From: an uncultured Bacteroidales bacterium
Lineage (GTDB): Bacteria > Bacteroidota > Bacteroidia > Bacteroidales > Muribaculaceae
Direction: 5' to 3'
NCBI GenBank assembly: GCA_902785925.1
Contig: CADAAI010000008.1
Span: 62,001-126,000, forward strand
Length of the DNA stretch: 64,000 nucleotides
Below are positions 41,443-49,235 of the stretch, piece by piece; position 1 is the first letter of the stretch, and each line of letters opens with the position of its first letter. The notes under the pieces were generated by a model, which did no database searches, was not told the origin of the DNA, and saw only the letters and a program-made list of their open reading frames with translations. Both the position numbers and the translations under genes were made by a program.

Positions 41443-42900
41443 ATGGAAAACTATAACGAATCTCGCAAAGAGGCTTGGCGCGAGGAATTGCGCAAGTCAA
41501 AGACCGCAAAAGAGAGAAACAATATAGCTCGCGTTGAGATGCCACAGCTTGATCCGACCTATCGCATCACTTGCAATGAGGAGGTAAATCAAGGCATTAA
41601 TGCCGAGCAGGCAGTACTTGAGGCAACTCGCTGCCTTGATTGCCCCAATCCTCAGTGTGTGACTGGTTGCCCAGTGGGTATTAACATTCCCAAGTTTATA
41701 AAGAACATTGAGCGTGGTGAGTTTGCTCAGGCTGCTGCTACACTCAAAGAGACAAGTTCGTTGCCAGCAGTTTGTGGCCGTGTTTGCCCACAGGAGAAGC
41801 AGTGCGAGAGCAAGTGCATCCGCTTGAAGATGAACCAGCCAGCTGTTGCTATCGGTTACCTGGAGCGCTTTGCCGCCGACTGGCAGCGTAACAACACCAA
41901 GCAAGATGTTCCTCCGATGAAAGAGCCTAACGGTATCAAGGTTGCCGTTATCGGCAGTGGCCCTTCAGGATTGTCATTTGCTGGTGATATGGCAAAGCAA
42001 GGCTTTGACGTTACTGTGTTTGAGGCATTGCACGAAATTGGTGGTGTGCTTAAGTATGGCATTCCTGAGTTCCGTTTGCCCAACAGCATTGTCGACTATG
42101 AAATCGAGGGTCTCCGCATGATGGGCGTTAAGTTTGAGAAAGACGTGCTCGTGGGCAAGACCATTACCTACGACGACTTGCACGAACAAGGCTTTAAGGG
42201 TGTGTTTGTTGGTTCTGGCGCTGGTTTCCCACGTTTCATGGATATTCCTGGTGAGAACTTGATTGGTGTGATGTCGAGCAATGAGTACCTAACCCGCATC
42301 AACCTAATGAGCGCTGGCCGTGGTGGCGACACTCCTGTGATGCAAGGTGAGACAATCGCTGTGATTGGTGGTGGTAACACCGCTATGGACTCAACTCGTA
42401 CTGCATTGCGCATGGGTGCTAAGCGCGTTATTTTGGTTTATCGCCGCAGCGAAGAGGAGATGCCTGCCCGTCGTGAGGAGGTTGGCCATGCTAAGGAAGA
42501 GGGCGTAGAGTTCATGACTCTGCACAACCCCATTGAGTACATCGGCGACGAGAAGGGCCACATTAAGGCTATGCGCATCCAGCGCATGGAGCTTGGCGAG
42601 CCCGACGCTAGCGGACGCCGTTCTCCAGTGCCTGTAGAGGGTGCTATCGAGGAGATTCCTGTTGACATAGTTATCGTGGCAGTGGGTGTTTCGCCCAACC
42701 AGCTCGTTCCTCGCTCAATTGAGGGTCTTGACGTGAGCCGCCGCAATACCATCGTTGTCAACGAGGAGACTATGCAAAGTAATATTGGCGACCTCTACGC
42801 TGGTGGTGACATCGTGCGTGGTGGTGCTACTGTTATCCTTGCCATGGGCGACGGTCGTCGTGCAGCCCAAAACATGGCAAAACAACTTCTGGGCGAATAG
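41443..42900 (+). CDS. nfnB: NfnB: GltD-like NADPH-binding iron-sulfur flavoprotein
   Basis: This is a 485-residue protein of the glutamate synthase small-subunit type. The N-terminal domain carries two [4Fe-4S] sites (CLDCPNPQCVTGCPVG and CGRVCPQEKQCESKC). IGSGPSGLSFAGDMA is the FAD Rossmann motif and VIGGGNTAMDSTRTALRMGA the NADPH site, and GGDIVRGGATVILAMGDGRRAA is near the end. Position 26 nt after nfnA and absence of a large glutamate synthase gene favour NfnB over GltD. Confidence 0.92.
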   Translation: MENYNESRKEAWREELRKSKTAKERNNIARVEMPQLDPTYRITCNEEVNQGINAEQAVLEATRCLDCPNPQCVTGCPVGINIPKFIKNIERGEFAQAAATLKETSSLPAVCGRVCPQEKQCESKCIRLKMNQPAVAIGYLERFAADWQRNNTKQDVPPMKEPNGIKVAVIGSGPSGLSFAGDMAKQGFDVTVFEALHEIGGVLKYGIPEFRLPNSIVDYEIEGLRMMGVKFEKDVLVGKTITYDDLHEQGFKGVFVGSGAGFPRFMDIPGENLIGVMSSNEYLTRINLMSAGRGGDTPVMQGETIAVIGGGNTAMDSTRTALRMGAKRVILVYRRSEEEMPARREEVGHAKEEGVEFMTLHNPIEYIGDEKGHIKAMRIQRMELGEPDASGRRSPVPVEGAIEEIPVDIVIVAVGVSPNQLVPRSIEGLDVSRRNTIVVNEETMQSNIGDLYAGGDIVRGGATVILAMGDGRRAAQNMAKQLLGE

Positions 42901-42922
42901 TCAAACAGTGGCTTAATAAATT

Positions 42923-42954
42923 GAGGATGCATCCATTAGGGTGCATCCTCTTTA
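42923..42954 (+). terminator. Terminator after nfnAB
   Basis: GAGGATGCA pairs with TGCATCCTC around an ATCCATTAGGG-type loop, followed by TTTA. It lies 22 nt after the nfnB stop. Confidence 0.85.
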
Positions 42955-43014
42955 TCGTTAATAAAATGTTTTTTCTTTTATGTAGTTCATTTTGGCGAAC
43001 TTCGGGTTAGTAAC

Positions 43015-43140
43015 TCATTTCTCGGGCCACGCAATGTAGCCGTTTCTCTTAGTTTGTCTCAATGAGACATTGGGGTGATAAGCATGATTAGGCAACTTAA
43101 TGCCATGATTGATACCCCTTTTTGTTGTTTTGTTTTCCAT
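43015..43140 (-). CDS. Possible 41-residue basic protein
   Basis: The frame from ATG at 43140 encodes MENKTTKRGINHGIKLPNH and a further basic tail ending GYIAWPEK, 41 residues in all. Longer in-frame starts exist at 43206 and 43188. An ideal promoter lies just upstream, which supports expression. I recognise no family; the basic, ribosomal-protein-like composition could mean nucleic-acid binding (inference). Confidence 0.4.
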   Translation of the reverse strand: MENKTTKRGINHGIKLPNHAYHPNVSLRQTKRNGYIAWPEK

Positions 43141-43218
43141 ACTCAATAATTTTTGGTTAGTTGATCGCAATTTTCGATCTAATGTCATAAATACTATTCT
43201 TTTCATCAATTGACGCTG

Positions 43219-43249
43219 CAAAGGTACGTATTTTTCCTGGATTGACCAA
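43219..43249 (-). promoter_or_regulatory. Promoter of the possible small basic protein
   Basis: On the minus strand TTG (43247-43249), a 20-nt gap and TACCTTTG (43219-43226) form a perfect Bacteroidota promoter. It lies within a gap that otherwise holds no recognised gene. Confidence 0.75.
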
Positions 43250-43287
43250 GAAAAATATGTTTTATAACATGTTTTTGGATACTTTTG

Positions 43288-43749
43288 CTACCAGTTTAGC
43301 GATTTTGAGATGTCCTTTACGAGTTTTTCTAGATAAGTTTTATCGGTTTCGTCGAAGGTGTTCAGGTCCTTACTGTCGATGTCGAGAACAGCTATAACCT
43401 CACCGTCGCTGTTGTGAACAGGAACCACAATCTCGCTGCGTGAGAGACTGCTACAAGCAATGTGACCGGGGAACTGCTCTACATCGGGCACTATGACAGT
43501 TTCATCGCGGTCCCAGGATGTGCCGCAAACTCCACGACCGCGCTTTATACGGTAGCATGCCACTGGTCCTTGAAATGGACCCAACTCTAGGCGGTCGCCA
43601 ATCACGGTGTAGAATCCTGTCCACCACCACCCAAACGCCTCGTGCAGGGCAGCGGTCACATTGGCCATCACGCTTACATCATTGGTCTCTCCATCAATCA
43701 TAGCTACCACTTGAGGTAGCAGTTCTTCATATTTTTCTTGCTTGGTCAT
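43288..43749 (-). CDS. Free methionine-(R)-sulfoxide reductase (GAF domain)
   Basis: This is a single-domain GAF protein of 153 residues that reduces free methionine-R-sulfoxide. The fRMsr signatures are present: GWWWTGFYTVIGDRLELGPFQGPVACYRIKRGRGVCGTSW and HIACSSLSRSEIVVPVH with the conserved cysteines, and AVLDIDS. The ATG at 43749 (MTKQEKYEELL) is chosen over the longer frame, which would overlap the divergent gene's promoter. Confidence 0.92.
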   Translation of the reverse strand: MTKQEKYEELLPQVVAMIDGETNDVSVMANVTAALHEAFGWWWTGFYTVIGDRLELGPFQGPVACYRIKRGRGVCGTSWDRDETVIVPDVEQFPGHIACSSLSRSEIVVPVHNSDGEVIAVLDIDSKDLNTFDETDKTYLEKLVKDISKSLNW

Positions 43750-43815
43750 GGTTTGAAATTTTTTGCAAAGATAATTATTATGCTCAAACATGCGCCATTT
43801 TAAACCAAAAATGTG

Positions 43816-43823
43816 TAACTTTG
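43816..43823 (+). promoter_or_regulatory. -7 promoter element of the T9SS plug gene
   Basis: TAACTTTG. The expected transcript start, about 7 nt downstream, falls on or near the ATG at 43830, so the mRNA may be leaderless if that codon is used. Confidence 0.65.
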
Positions 43824-43847
43824 TCAAAAATGAAATTATCTACATTC

Positions 43848-45110
43848 ATGAAACGTGTTGTATTTATTATTATAATGTGCTTTGTTGCAGTGACAAGGCT
43901 TGCTGCCGATGATACACAGGTGCACATCTTTGACCCAAATGTAAAGTCACTCAAGATTGCTCCATTGAGCAATATGTATTTTCCGCCAATCTATGTGTTA
44001 GGTAGCGATGATGTGCTTAATGTCAATTTCGACTATCTTGATTTAGAAATCCAGTATCTGCGCTACAGCGTGACGCACTGTGATGCCAACTGGCAACCCT
44101 CACAACTTGTTGAGAGTGAGTATATCGACGGTTTTAATCAGGCCGATATCGAGGACTACAAGCCTAGCGAGGCAACTTTTGTGCATTATTTTAATTATGA
44201 TTTCTGCATTCCCAATAATAATTTCATTATTACCAAGAGTGGCAACTACGTGCTCAAGGTATATCGCCAGGACGACCCCGACGACGTATTGTTCCAGACG
44301 CGCTTCTCGGTGTGTGAAAACACGATGGGAGTTTATGCTGAAGTTACTACTAACACCGATGTAGACTACAATGCTCACAACCAGCAAGTAAATTTTGTTA
44401 TTACCACAAAGAGTGGTGAACGCATCAGCGATCCTTATAACGAGTTGGCGGCAGTTGTGACTCAGAATTCTCGTCCAGACAATGAGGTGATGGTTACAAA
44501 ACCATTGATGGTAAGTGGCAATAAGGTGACATTTGAGCACAATCGCGATCTTATTTTCCCAGCAGGAAATGAGTATCGACGAATTGAGATGGTGAATATC
44601 AACTCAATGAACATGGGTGTGGAGAAGATACAGTATTTCGAACCATACTATCATGCCACCCTCTATCGCAATGAGCCACGCGTTGATGGGCAGTATTTCT
44701 ATGACAAGACACAATATGGACATTTCACTATTAGGACATCGGGCGCCTATGATTCAATGGTTGAGAGTGACTACATTGTCACGCATTTCAATCTTTACAC
44801 AGGCGAAAGGCTTGAAGGTGGAAACCTGTTTGTCCAGGGTGAGTTCACACTTGGAATGCCACCCGAACAGTGTTTGATGCGATATGATCCTAATTTTGGA
44901 TCCTACAATTGTGATATCTTGCTAAAGCAAGGTGCCTATAATTATCAGTTCTTATGGGTGCCAAATGGTAGTGGAGTAGGGCAGACAGCTAAGATTGAGG
45001 GCGATAAATACCAAACTGCCAACGAATATCTCGTTAAAGTCTATGATCGCCCCTTCGGTGAGCGTTATGACCATTTTGTGGGCTTCGGCATCATTTACTC
45101 AGGAAGATGA
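43848..45110 (+). CDS. DUF5103 / type IX secretion plug-type protein
   Basis: This is an exported protein of about 420 residues with signal peptide MKRVVFIIIMCFVAVTRLAA. It shows the DUF5103 features: SLKIAPLSNMYFPPIYVLGSDDVLNVNFDYL, YLRYSVTHCDANWQPSQLVESEYIDGFNQADIEDYKPS, NTMGVYAEVTTNTDVDYN and DRPFGERYDHFVGFGII. The family includes the plug protein of the type IX secretion channel in Bacteroidota. Other T9SS genes are not in the window, so its role here is inferred. An alternative ATG lies at 43830. Confidence 0.87.
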   Translation: MKRVVFIIIMCFVAVTRLAADDTQVHIFDPNVKSLKIAPLSNMYFPPIYVLGSDDVLNVNFDYLDLEIQYLRYSVTHCDANWQPSQLVESEYIDGFNQADIEDYKPSEATFVHYFNYDFCIPNNNFIITKSGNYVLKVYRQDDPDDVLFQTRFSVCENTMGVYAEVTTNTDVDYNAHNQQVNFVITTKSGERISDPYNELAAVVTQNSRPDNEVMVTKPLMVSGNKVTFEHNRDLIFPAGNEYRRIEMVNINSMNMGVEKIQYFEPYYHATLYRNEPRVDGQYFYDKTQYGHFTIRTSGAYDSMVESDYIVTHFNLYTGERLEGGNLFVQGEFTLGMPPEQCLMRYDPNFGSYNCDILLKQGAYNYQFLWVPNGSGVGQTAKIEGDKYQTANEYLVKVYDRPFGERYDHFVGFGIIYSGR

Positions 45111-45180
45111 TTGATAACTTTATTAATTATACAGTTTATTTTACCATGAAGTTATAGACTTGTGTTTGAATGTTTTTTTG

Positions 45181-45188
45181 TATTTTTG
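45181..45188 (+). promoter_or_regulatory. -7 promoter element of the CotH-dockerin gene
   Basis: TATTTTTG matches TAnnTTTG and lies 101 nt before the ATG at 45289. The nearest TTG gives an 18-nt gap. Confidence 0.5.
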
Positions 45189-45288
45189 CATTCAGATTAA
45201 GTCTTTATAAGGCGGAGATTTGATGAGTCCTGCGTCAATACATTTATTTAACTATTTCTTTCTAAGAAGTCTTTATACTTGTTGTGCA

Positions 45289-47133
45289 ATGAAAAAGAAA
45301 CTATTTGTGTTATTATTATCAATAATGATAAGTCTACCTGTTTGTGCTGAGAACGAGGTGGGCATGATGAAACATGACCCTGCAGAGTATCTTTCTAACA
45401 CGTTGCCTGTATTATATATCAACACAGTTGATGAGGCGCCTATTGTTAGCAAAATAGAATATGTTGATGGATACTACTACTTAGATGCGAATGGCTGTGG
45501 CGATTATGTGTCTGTGGGTTCTGCTGATGCACCGCTACCATTATTAATTAAAGGACGTGGTAATTCAACATGGAACTTTCCCAAAAAACCCTATCGTTTA
45601 AAGTTGGATGCTAAGGCCTCCTTACTAGGAATGCCAAAGAGTAAGCATTGGGTTCTATATGCAGGTTATAATGAATGGCTGGCAGGACATGGGAAAACTT
45701 ATCTATGCTTTAAAATCAGCGAGAAACTAGGTATGCCATATACACCCCGAATTGTGCCATGTGAAGTGGTGCTCAATGGCGATTATATTGGCATGTATTT
45801 TCTCACAGAACAAATTCGGGTTGCAAAAGAAAGAGTGGATATTATTGAACAAAATAATTTGGAGACCGACTCTACATTAATTACTGGTGGTTGGTTGTTG
45901 GAGATTGATAATTACAATGAAGAAGCTCAGATACGTTTTAAAGATAAAGGCACTGGGAGGACAATGAGGATTACTTATCATTCTCCTGAAGAACTATCGA
46001 GTGAACAATTAAATTATTTGACAACCTTAATGAACAATGTGAATGTACATGTGAATACATGGAATATGAGTAGCAGAGAATGGGAGGAATACATTGACAT
46101 AGATGCTTTGGCTCGTTTTTACACATTGCTTGAGGTAATAGATGATCAAGAAGGGTTTAGTGGTAGTTGTTGGTTTTCAAAGGATCGTGGTGAAGACACA
46201 AAACTTGTGTGGGGGCCGTATTGGGACACTGGTTCGGCACTTGGAAACCGTAATCAAAGAATAAATGATTTAGATTTCTTTTATAATGATCAGGATAGTT
46301 CAAAGCGTAATCGTTGGATTAGAAATATAGTGAAATTTCCTCGCTTTCAAATTGCTTATCGCAAGTGGTGGGAAAAATATAGAGACGAGGTTTTTCCGAC
46401 TATGCAAGCTGAAGTAGATGCTTATGGTCAATTGACCGAGCAGGCTCTTGCCTCTGATTATTTAAGATGGCAAGACCCATCGTCAACAAATATAGCTTAT
46501 TACAGGATGAAATTCATGAGTGCACTAGAAAACAAGCGTAATTTCCTGTCTTCTAAATGGGATGTGCGTCTAGAAGGTCGCCTCTGGTCAACCTATTATA
46601 GCGATACTGATCTTGCGCTGCCACAAGGGGTTATGGCTTATGCTGTCGACCGAGTAGATAATGGAAAAATGCATGCTATAAAAATTGGATATGTTCCTTC
46701 GGGACAAGGTGTTTTGCTCTATAGTGAAATCGATCCCGACAGTATATCATGGGCTCCTTATACAGGAGATAAACAAGAAGTTTTTAGTTTGTTAGCGGGT
46801 AGTATAGAGTCTCAGTTAATTAATGATGGCTATATTCTTCACAACGATGTTTTCGTGCTTGTTCCGGGAGAGACTAAGGTTCCAGCTCATCACTGCTATA
46901 TTCCATTTTCTAGTGGACCGAATTCTCCTACACTTATAAATGTGAGTGTAAATGATTTTATCGCTGGCGATGTAAATGGTGATGGTTTAGTGACAAGTAC
47001 TGATGTTACCGTGCTGTATAACTATTTACTCAATAACGACTCAACCAACCTTGTGAATCCCGATGTTAATAATGATGGTGTAATAACAAGTTCGGATGTC
47101 ACACTTATTTATAGTATTATTTTAGGTAACTGA
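45289..47133 (+). CDS. Secreted CotH kinase-family protein with dockerin-type domain
   Basis: This is a 614-residue exported protein with signal peptide MKKKLFVLLLSIMISLPVCA. Residues about 50-400 form a CotH domain: LLIKGRGNSTWNFPKKPYRLKLDAK, SKHWVLYAGYNEW, VPCEVVLNGDYIGMYFLTEQI and WGPYWDTGSALGN are typical. CotH proteins phosphorylate surface or spore proteins in some bacteria; catalysis here is not shown. The C-terminus is a dockerin type I-like pair (GDVNGDGLVTSTDVTVLYNYLLNND, DVNNDGVITSSDVTLIYSIILG) close to that of the protein at 31441. Codon use looks more AT-rich than in the neighbours. Start 45289 gives the signal peptide. Confidence 0.88.
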   Translation: MKKKLFVLLLSIMISLPVCAENEVGMMKHDPAEYLSNTLPVLYINTVDEAPIVSKIEYVDGYYYLDANGCGDYVSVGSADAPLPLLIKGRGNSTWNFPKKPYRLKLDAKASLLGMPKSKHWVLYAGYNEWLAGHGKTYLCFKISEKLGMPYTPRIVPCEVVLNGDYIGMYFLTEQIRVAKERVDIIEQNNLETDSTLITGGWLLEIDNYNEEAQIRFKDKGTGRTMRITYHSPEELSSEQLNYLTTLMNNVNVHVNTWNMSSREWEEYIDIDALARFYTLLEVIDDQEGFSGSCWFSKDRGEDTKLVWGPYWDTGSALGNRNQRINDLDFFYNDQDSSKRNRWIRNIVKFPRFQIAYRKWWEKYRDEVFPTMQAEVDAYGQLTEQALASDYLRWQDPSSTNIAYYRMKFMSALENKRNFLSSKWDVRLEGRLWSTYYSDTDLALPQGVMAYAVDRVDNGKMHAIKIGYVPSGQGVLLYSEIDPDSISWAPYTGDKQEVFSLLAGSIESQLINDGYILHNDVFVLVPGETKVPAHHCYIPFSSGPNSPTLINVSVNDFIAGDVNGDGLVTSTDVTVLYNYLLNNDSTNLVNPDVNNDGVITSSDVTLIYSIILGN

Positions 47134-47147
47134 GAATAAGAAAATAA

Positions 47148-47191
47148 GCGCCATTGTAGGGTTATGTCCTTCAATGGCGCCTTTGTTTTTT
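47148..47191 (+). terminator. Terminator after the CotH-dockerin gene
   Basis: GCGCCATTG pairs with CAATGGCGC around a 15-nt loop, and CTTTGTTTTTT follows. Confidence 0.88.
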
Positions 47192-47199
47192 GCTATGTG

Positions 47200-48174
47200 T
47201 TATCGCATAAGTAGATAGGTGGTGTAACCAATGTATATGGCCAGAAAGAGGAGGCCTTCGATGCGGTCGAATTTTTTCTTTCCAAAGGTGAATACAACTA
47301 TCCACATGAGCACAGCGGCGAGGATTGCCATGCCGTAGTCAACCATGTTGATGTTTTCTAATTGGTAAGGGTCGATGCATGACGAAACGCCTAAGATCAT
47401 CAATAAGTTGAAGACGTTGGAACCGATCACATTACCTAATGCGAGCTGAGGATTTTTTTTGCAGGCAGCTATAACGGCTGTTATGAGTTCCGGTAGAGAA
47501 GTGCCAACTGCAACGATGGTTATTGAAATCACGGCTTCGCTCATTCCCCATGCTTTTGCAAGATTTTTGGCACCATCGAGGAACATATTACCTCCCCACA
47601 GTAGAGCTGCCAGAGATGCTGCAGCGATGCCCCAAAGCAGATATACATTCTTGCCAGAAAGACTCGATTTGGTTTCCTCATCGGCTTCAGCAATTGCTTC
47701 TTTAGGTTTTTCTCCTTTTTTGAGAATCACCACAGCCATGTAAATAATGAAGAACACGAGCAACAATATACCATCGATTCGCGACATACTGTTCTCGGTA
47801 ATACCCGGGATGAGGGCGTCATTGGCAAGCAAGAATACAAGTAATGCTACAATAATGCCGATAGGGATGTCGCGACGCGATTGCTCCCTGTTGATTTCAA
47901 AAGGCAAGATGGTGGCTGTGACACCCATGATGAGGAACACGTTGGCAATGTTAGAACCCAGTACGTTACCCATAGCAATGTCGCCATGACCTGTTAGTGC
48001 GCTTTGGATAGAGACAAATAGCTCAGGAGCCGAGGTGCCAATTCCTACAATAGTAAGGCCAATAATGAAATTCGAAATCTTGGCACGTTGAGCAATAGCT
48101 ACCGAGGAGTCAACTAAATAGTTGGCGCCAAGCAGCAATAATCCCAGACCTAAAAAGAAAAATAGATAGTCCAC
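47200..48174 (-). CDS. CaCA family calcium/sodium antiporter (YrbG-like)
   Basis: This is a 324-residue inner-membrane protein with ten predicted helices in two inverted halves. Each half has the alpha-repeat: VGIGTSAPELFVSIQSALTGHGDIAMGNVLGSNIAN and VAVGTSLPELITAVIAACKKNPQLALGNVIGSNVFN. Ca2+ or Na+ specificity is not readable. A charged loop (AIAEADEETKSSLSGK) joins the halves. Confidence 0.94.
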   Translation of the reverse strand: MDYLFFFLGLGLLLLGANYLVDSSVAIAQRAKISNFIIGLTIVGIGTSAPELFVSIQSALTGHGDIAMGNVLGSNIANVFLIMGVTATILPFEINREQSRRDIPIGIIVALLVFLLANDALIPGITENSMSRIDGILLLVFFIIYMAVVILKKGEKPKEAIAEADEETKSSLSGKNVYLLWGIAAASLAALLWGGNMFLDGAKNLAKAWGMSEAVISITIVAVGTSLPELITAVIAACKKNPQLALGNVIGSNVFNLLMILGVSSCIDPYQLENINMVDYGMAILAAVLMWIVVFTFGKKKFDRIEGLLFLAIYIGYTTYLLMR

Positions 48175-48194
48175 AGTGAAGATTGTTTTTCAAA

Positions 48195-48228
48195 AAAGCA
48201 TTGTCTCTTAAATTAGAGACAATGCTTT
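48195..48228 (-). terminator. Terminator after fabD
   Basis: AAAGCATTGTCTCT pairs with AGAGACAATGCTTT around a 6-nt loop. It lies 20 nt after the fabD stop and before the next minus-strand gene, which therefore has its own promoter. Confidence 0.88.
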
Positions 48229-48247
48229 AATGTTTTGTTTAAGTTGA

Positions 48248-49126
48248 TTATTGCATTCCGCTCACTTCCACATCTTTGCAGGTGCGGCCAATTAGACCTT
48301 GAAGCACCTTACCTGGACCAAGCTCAACTGCTTTGGTCATGCCATCGGCAGCCATATTGGCAACAATGTGGCTCCAGCGCACGGGAGCGGTTAACTGCTT
48401 GATGAGGTTCTCCTTGATTTCCTCGGGATTGGTATGAGGCTTAGCGTCCACGTCCTGATAGATGGGACAAATTGGTTCACTAAAGTTTGCCTCATGGATT
48501 GCTTTGGCAAGCTCCTCGCGTGCAGGCTCCATAAGTGGTGAGTGGAAAGCACCGCCCACTTTTAATGGTAATGCACGGCGAGCACCTGCTTCCTTAAATT
48601 TTGCGCATGCTGCTTCTATAGCCTCAAACGAGCCACTGATTACCACTTGACCTGGGCTATTGTAGTTAGCTGGTACGCAAACTCCGTCAATTGATGCGCA
48701 GATTTCCTCAACCTTATCATCGTCCATGCCAATAATTGCTGCCATGGTCGAAGGAGTGGCCTCACAAGCTTTTTGCATAGCAAGTGCACGTGTTTCAACG
48801 AGTTTCAAACCTTGCTCAAATGGCAGAACACCAGCGGCTACGAGAGCCGAAAATTCACCTAATGAATGGCCGGCAACCATGTCGGGTTTGAAATCGTCGC
48901 CAAGAGTTTTGGCAAGAATTACACTGTGCAAGAACACAGCGGGTTGAGTAACTTTTGTTTGTTTTAGGTCATCCTCGGTGCCTTCGAACATCAAATCAGT
49001 GATACGGAAACCGAGTACTTCGTTGGCTTTCTCAAACATTTCACGGGCTTCGTTATTGTTGTCATACAGGTCTTTGCCCATGCCAACAAATTGTGCACCC
49101 TGGCCAGGGAAAACAAATGCTTTCAT
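48248..49126 (-). CDS. fabD: Malonyl-CoA:ACP transacylase
   Basis: FabD loads malonate onto acyl carrier protein for fatty-acid synthesis. FPGQGAQFVGMGKDLY is the N-terminal motif, GHSLGEFSALVAAG holds the nucleophile Ser at about residue 88, and GGAFHSPLM holds the catalytic His. At 292 residues it is normal length. No other fab gene adjoins it. Confidence 0.96.
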   Translation of the reverse strand: MKAFVFPGQGAQFVGMGKDLYDNNNEAREMFEKANEVLGFRITDLMFEGTEDDLKQTKVTQPAVFLHSVILAKTLGDDFKPDMVAGHSLGEFSALVAAGVLPFEQGLKLVETRALAMQKACEATPSTMAAIIGMDDDKVEEICASIDGVCVPANYNSPGQVVISGSFEAIEAACAKFKEAGARRALPLKVGGAFHSPLMEPAREELAKAIHEANFSEPICPIYQDVDAKPHTNPEEIKENLIKQLTAPVRWSHIVANMAADGMTKAVELGPGKVLQGLIGRTCKDVEVSGMQ

Positions 49127-49183
49127 ACTAAAGTTGTTTATTTTTATATTGTTTAATATTTATTTTATCTCGAAAATCGCCCG

Positions 49184-49213
49184 CAAAAGTAGTCATTTTT
49201 TTGATTATGGCAA
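49184..49213 (-). promoter_or_regulatory. Promoter of fabD
   Basis: On the minus strand TTG (49211-49213), a 19-nt gap and TACTTTTG (49184-49191) match the consensus, 57 nt before the start. Confidence 0.75.
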
Positions 49214-49235
49214 CTATAAGCAATATTAATTAACG

